Shown one piece after another: positions 5,389 through 7,521 of a stretch of DNA of 7,521 bases. Both the position numbers and the translations under genes were made by a program. Under the pieces are notes generated by a model that searched no databases, was not told where the DNA came from, and was given only the letters and a program-made list of their open reading frames with translations. This DNA comes from an uncultured Collinsella sp. (GTDB taxonomy: Bacteria > Actinomycetota > Coriobacteriia > Coriobacteriales > Coriobacteriaceae): NCBI GenBank assembly GCA_900758845.1, contig CAAESW010000074.1:1-7521 (forward strand), given 5' to 3'. The number at the start of each line of letters is the position of its first letter. The first letter of the stretch is position 1.

Positions 5389-5421
5389 AAAGAAGTGGGG
5401 TTTCGGCCCCGCTTCTTTTTT
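5389..5421 (+). terminator. Intrinsic terminator inside the rimP-nusA leader (attenuator candidate)
   Basis: AAAGAAGTGGGG (5389-5400) pairs with CCCCGCTTCTTT (5407-5418), 12 pairs with one T-G, loop TTTCGG, and an uninterrupted T run through 5421. It lies about 20 bases downstream of the expected start site and nine bases before the rimP Shine-Dalgarno. It must therefore be read through for the operon to be expressed. NusA, encoded two genes on, modulates termination at such hairpins, so feedback control is an attractive inference. Confidence 0.8.
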
Positions 5422-5441
5422 GTATGGATGGAGGTGCCGCA

Positions 5442-5936
5442 ATGGTCAAGACCAAGACCGAGCAGGCGATCATCGACGCGCTCGAGGCTGTCGCTCCCCA
5501 GCACGATATCGACATCGTCGACGTCGAGCTCGTGGGTGCCACCAAGGCCCCCTGCGTGCGCGTGCGTATCGAGGGTGCCGAGGGTCAGAGTCTTTCGCTC
5601 AACGACGTCACGGCCAACACCAAGTGGGTCGGCGATGTGATTGAGGAGCTTGACCCTATCTCTTCGAGCTATACGCTCGAGGTGTCGAGCCCGGGTATGG
5701 CGCGCCCGCTGCGCCGCCCGAGTGACTTTGCCCGCTTTGTGGGCGAGAACTGCGAGCTCACCTCCACCGCCACCGAGGGCCGTCGCAAGTACGCCGGCAA
5801 GATTGCCGCCGCCACCGAGACGAACGTGACCCTCGAGCTCGAGGGCGGCGAGTCCGTTACCCTCGATTTCTCTGATGTTAAAAAGTGCAAGTTGAAGCCC
5901 ACCTACGACTTCAAGCCCGCGAAGGAAGGAAAGTAA
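5442..5936 (+). CDS. rimP: Ribosome maturation factor RimP
   Basis: A 164-residue protein that acts in late maturation of the 30S subunit. The N-terminal alpha/beta domain (about 1-85) contains DIDIVDVELVGATKAPCVRV and LSLNDVTANTKWVGDVIEEL. The family signature LEVSSPGMARPLRRPSDFARF joins it, via GRRKYAGKI, to the C-terminal SH3-like domain ending in CKLKPTYDF. Start choice: ATG 5442 has GGAGGT six bases upstream and gives the usual RimP N-terminus. An upstream ATG at 5289 is in frame but lies before the promoter and terminator. Its stop is one base from the nusA start, so translational coupling is likely. Gene order rimP-nusA-infB matches the conserved bacterial operon and confirms the assignment. 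Confidence 0.95.
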   Translation: MVKTKTEQAIIDALEAVAPQHDIDIVDVELVGATKAPCVRVRIEGAEGQSLSLNDVTANTKWVGDVIEELDPISSSYTLEVSSPGMARPLRRPSDFARFVGENCELTSTATEGRRKYAGKIAAATETNVTLELEGGESVTLDFSDVKKCKLKPTYDFKPAKEGK

Positions 5937-5937
5937 G

Positions 5938-7185
5938 ATGGCAGCATCCGACATGATGTCCGCCCTGATGGAGCTTTGCCAAGAGAAGCACATCGACCAG
6001 CTCTACCTGATCGACCGCCTGGAGCAGTCGCTCGCCAAGAGCTATGCCGAGATCCTGCATCTTGAGTGGGGCGCCAAGGTGACCATCGACCGCACCACCG
6101 GCAAGATCTACGTCTACCGCCTGGAGCCGATCGACGATTCGATGGACGAGGAGGGTAACTTCACCGAGTTCGAGGAGATCGACGTCACCCCCAAGAACAC
6201 GAGCCGCATCGCTGCCCAGCACGCCAAGGCCGAGATCAACGCCATCGTGCGCAACTCTGCCCGCGAGCAGATCTACGAGGAGTTCTCCGGCCGCATCGGT
6301 GACCTCATCAGCGGTACCGTGCTGCAGTCCACGCCCGACTTCACGATCGTCAAGATTCGCGAGGGCGTCGAGGCCGAGCTTCCGCACTTCGACCAGCGCC
6401 GTTACGAGAACGAGCGCAACGAGCGTCCGATGGGCGAGCGCTACCTGCACAACCAGCACATCAAGGCCGTGATCATCGACGTTCGCGACCCCAACTCCAA
6501 CCTGCAGCCGGTTCGTGGCGAGCACAGCCGTCCGCCGATTGTCATCTCCCGTACCCACCCCGAGCTCATGCGTCGTCTGTTTGAGCAGGAGGTGCCCGAG
6601 ATCTATGAGGGCACCGTCCAGATCAAGTCGATCGCCCGCGAGCCCGGCCAGCGCTCCAAGGTCGCCGTCCACTCGCTCGACGACCGTCTGGATCCCGTGG
6701 GCGCCTGCGTCGGCCCCAAGGGCAGCCGTGTTCGCGCTGTCGTGGGCGAGCTCCGTGGCGAGCGCGTCGACGTCATCCTGTGGGATGCCGATCCTGCCGT
6801 CTACGTCGCCAACGCCCTGTCGCCCGCTAAGGTCACCCGCGTCCTCATCGACGAGGAGAAGGCCTACGCCGGCGTCATCGTGCCCGACGACCAGCTGTCC
6901 CTCGCCATCGGCAAGGAGGGCCAGAACGCCCGCCTCGCTGCGCGCCTGACCGGCTGGCACATCGACATCAAGTCCGAGACGCTTGCCGCCGACATCCTCA
7001 AGAACGTTCCCGTTCACGAGGAGCCCGCCGCCGACCTGATTGGTGACGAGGAGGACGAGGACGTCCGCCGCTGCGAGTACGTGTCCGAGGACGGCATCCA
7101 GTGCCGCAACCAGGCTCGTCCCGGCTCCCGTTTCTGCGGTGTCCACGACACCGACGCCTTCGATGATGCGGAGGACCTGATCTAG
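5938..7185 (+). CDS. nusA: Transcription termination/antitermination factor NusA
   Basis: A 415-residue RNA polymerase-binding factor that promotes pausing, intrinsic termination and antitermination. The N-terminal polymerase-binding domain spans about 1-115. The S1 domain begins at GRIGDLISGTVL (from 118) and runs to about 185. KH1 contains GACVGPKGSRVR (GPKG 259-262). KH2 contains LAIGKEGQNARLAARLTGW (GKEG 325-328). There are no E. coli-type acidic AR repeats, as in most non-proteobacterial NusA. Unusual is the tail after KH2: an acidic linker (GDEEDEDV) and then a Cys/His set, C379-x9-C389-x10-C400-x2-H403, typical of a small zinc-binding knuckle. The rimP stop precedes the ATG by one base, and GGAAGG-type purines (5924-5930) within rimP serve as ribosome binding site. 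infB follows after 91 bases, with no ylxR between. Confidence 0.97.
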   Translation: MAASDMMSALMELCQEKHIDQLYLIDRLEQSLAKSYAEILHLEWGAKVTIDRTTGKIYVYRLEPIDDSMDEEGNFTEFEEIDVTPKNTSRIAAQHAKAEINAIVRNSAREQIYEEFSGRIGDLISGTVLQSTPDFTIVKIREGVEAELPHFDQRRYENERNERPMGERYLHNQHIKAVIIDVRDPNSNLQPVRGEHSRPPIVISRTHPELMRRLFEQEVPEIYEGTVQIKSIAREPGQRSKVAVHSLDDRLDPVGACVGPKGSRVRAVVGELRGERVDVILWDADPAVYVANALSPAKVTRVLIDEEKAYAGVIVPDDQLSLAIGKEGQNARLAARLTGWHIDIKSETLAADILKNVPVHEEPAADLIGDEEDEDVRRCEYVSEDGIQCRNQARPGSRFCGVHDTDAFDDAEDLI

Positions 7186-7193
7186 CGCGCGGT

Positions 7194-7216
7194 CGCGCCG
7201 GGCGGGTCCCGGCGCG
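7194..7216. other. GC-rich 9-bp hairpin between nusA and infB
   Basis: CGCGCCGGG (7194-7202) pairs perfectly with CCCGGCGCG (7208-7216) around the loop CGGGT, starting eight bases after the nusA stop. There is no T tract, so it is not a standard terminator. A pause, RNA-processing or 3'-end stabilising role within the operon transcript is possible. Confidence 0.6.
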
Positions 7217-7240
7217 TCTCCCACGCTCGTTCAGTCTCTA

Positions 7241-7255
7241 GGCACCCAAGGTGCC
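7241..7255. other. Hairpin GGCACC-CAA-GGTGCC upstream of infB
   Basis: A perfect 6-bp inverted repeat with a 3-base loop lies ten bases before the infB Shine-Dalgarno-like AGGTGA (7265-7270). It may influence ribosome loading on infB or be a protein-binding dyad. Nothing in the sequence decides between these. Confidence 0.4.
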
Positions 7256-7276
7256 AGAAAGGGTAGGTGAAGTCAT

Positions 7277-7521
7277 ATGGCAAAAGTCCGTGTGTCCACC
7301 CTGGCCAAAGAGTTCGGCATGACCTCCAAGGAATTGATGGGTCATCTCGCCGATATGAAGATTCCCGCTAAGTCCGCTTCCTCCACCTTGGAGGACGCCT
7401 TTGTCGCCATGGTCCGCAAGCAGCTCGCCTCGGTGATCGAGGCCCGCGCCCAGGAAGTCGAGGCCGCCAAGCAGGCCGAGGAGCAGGCAGCTGCCGCCGA
7501 GGAGGCCGCTCGCGCCGCCGA
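7277..7521 (+). CDS. infB: Translation initiation factor IF-2, N-terminal part (cut by window end)
   Basis: The first 81 codons of IF-2, the GTPase that places initiator fMet-tRNA on the 30S subunit. The visible MAKVRVSTLAKEFGMTSKEL, followed by LADMKIPAKSASSTLEDAF, is the IF2 N-terminal domain. An Ala/Glu-rich stretch (EAAKQAEEQAAAAEEAARAA) opens the charged linker that is long in actinobacterial IF-2. The G domain lies beyond the window. ATG 7277 has AGGTGA six bases upstream. Position directly after nusA agrees with the conserved operon. The frame is open to the last base. Confidence 0.95.
   Translation, partial: MAKVRVSTLAKEFGMTSKELMGHLADMKIPAKSASSTLEDAFVAMVRKQLASVIEARAQEVEAAKQAEEQAAAAEEAARAA

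Noticed and set aside
5289..5441. Upstream in-frame start for rimP at 5289, adding 51 residues.
   Set aside because: It lies before the promoter -35 and would be translated through the leader terminator. The ATG at 5442 has a near-ideal GGAGGT and the normal RimP N-terminus.
5911..7224. A 437-codon minus-strand open frame opposite nusA.
   Set aside because: Shadow of nusA with repetitive Val/Leu/Asp/Gly content and no family features.

Overview
The window looks like chromosomal DNA of a gut coriobacterium (class Coriobacteriia, Actinomycetota), most like Collinsella. The basis is the GC-rich coding DNA with strong G/C preference at third codon positions, the rimP-nusA-infB order and the character of the proteins. 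This assignment comes from recognition, not from a database search. Nearly all of the window is core housekeeping DNA. The unusual material is in the gaps between genes and in three protein details.

Layout, left to right. (1) Positions 1-97 are the right end of an IS3-family insertion sequence: the last 21 codons of its transposase and a probable terminal inverted repeat. (2) On the minus strand (187-531) lies a small ModE-type winged-helix regulator with no molybdate-binding domain. (3) A divergent intergenic region (532-724) carries overlapping promoter candidates and two perfect short palindromes. (4) guaB (725-2236) encodes a 503-residue IMP dehydrogenase that closely resembles the Tritrichomonas foetus enzyme. 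(5) A 370-bp gap (2237-2606) is almost wholly made of four successive inverted repeats. The last is a 141-bp near-perfect palindrome ending at the leuS ribosome binding site. (6) leuS (2607-5183) encodes leucyl-tRNA synthetase and ends in a strong intrinsic terminator. (7) A consensus-like promoter (5335-5363) and a leader terminator (5389-5421) precede rimP (5442-5936), nusA (5938-7185) and infB (from 7277, cut by the window end).

How the genes relate. guaB supplies GMP/GTP and leuS charges tRNA-Leu; each appears to be its own transcription unit. rimP-nusA-infB is the conserved ribosome-maturation / transcription-elongation / translation-initiation operon. NusA acts at intrinsic terminators, so the terminator inside its own operon leader is a natural candidate for feedback control. 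No complete mobile element, CRISPR array, tRNA, rRNA or defence system was seen. The points most worth checking are the giant palindrome before leuS, the repeat cluster after guaB, the Tritrichomonas-like IMPDH, the Cys/His module at the NusA C-terminus and the rimP leader attenuator.
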